Assembly: GCA_023659935.1 (NCBI GenBank)
Contig: JAGXOK010000002.1
Span: 30,633 to 66,683 of the forward strand
Direction of reading: 5' to 3'
Source of the DNA: Candidatus Aenigmarchaeota archaeon LH_S6
Lineage (GTDB): Archaea > Aenigmatarchaeota > Aenigmatarchaeia > QMZS01
Length of the DNA stretch: 36,051 nucleotides
In this document: positions 35,913 through 36,051 of the stretch, piece by piece
How positions within the stretch are numbered: position 1 is the stretch's first letter
Layout of the letters: each line of letters starts with the position of its first letter
Notes under the pieces: model-generated
The model's input: only the letters and a program-made list of their open reading frames with translations
Databases searched by the model: none
What the model was told of the DNA's origin: nothing
Position numbers and translations under genes: made by a program

Positions 35913-36051
35913 TAGTAGAAAAATTATAACAAGTTAGCAAGATTTTTAACTTAAAATAGCCAAGAAGTCTATTTCCAAAATCTTAGCCAATAATACAGGA
36001 TTTTGGTAGTAGCTCAATTACCTTACTAAAGGATTTTGTTATATTATACTA

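Noticed and set aside
1-36051. Genome-wide reassignment of TAA/TAG to Gln
   Set aside because: Many intact genes in the window end at TAA or TAG at family-typical lengths and use CAA/CAG for Gln, so only three genes show the pattern; C-to-T nonsense mutations are simpler.
1-36051. CRISPR array, tRNA or rRNA genes
   Set aside because: No regularly spaced repeats with unique spacers and no tRNA/rRNA signatures were noticed by eye.

Overview
This 36 kb AT-rich window looks archaeal, probably DPANN-like. That is an inference from an STT3/AglB oligosaccharyltransferase, TATA-like boxes close to start codons, and archaeal DUF4143/DUF234 ATPases. It is a mosaic surface-glycan locus. (i) Sulfation: two tandem PAPS-type sulfotransferases, a Sat-APS kinase fusion, a TauE/SafE permease and a CysQ-type PAP phosphatase. 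(ii) Nonulosonate (pseudaminate-like): PseB-like dehydratase, cupin, broken PseC, two NeuB/PseI homologues (one with an in-frame TAA), a CMP-sugar synthetase, a GNAT and methylase relics. (iii) Uronic acid: GalU, Ugd, UDP-uronate epimerase and a GH88 pseudogene. Two Wzx-like flippases, several glycosyltransferases and a short AglB are also present. Main points for follow-up: two IS110-family elements, each next to a two-hairpin non-coding segment resembling a bridge RNA, with loop arms matching element/flank junctions; a repeated module of DUF4143 ATPase 3' end plus aglB 3' fragment with a conserved 3' anchor and divergent 5' parts; and an unusual density of fused or truncated gene relics. All product calls come from motif recognition by eye; no database search or folding was run.
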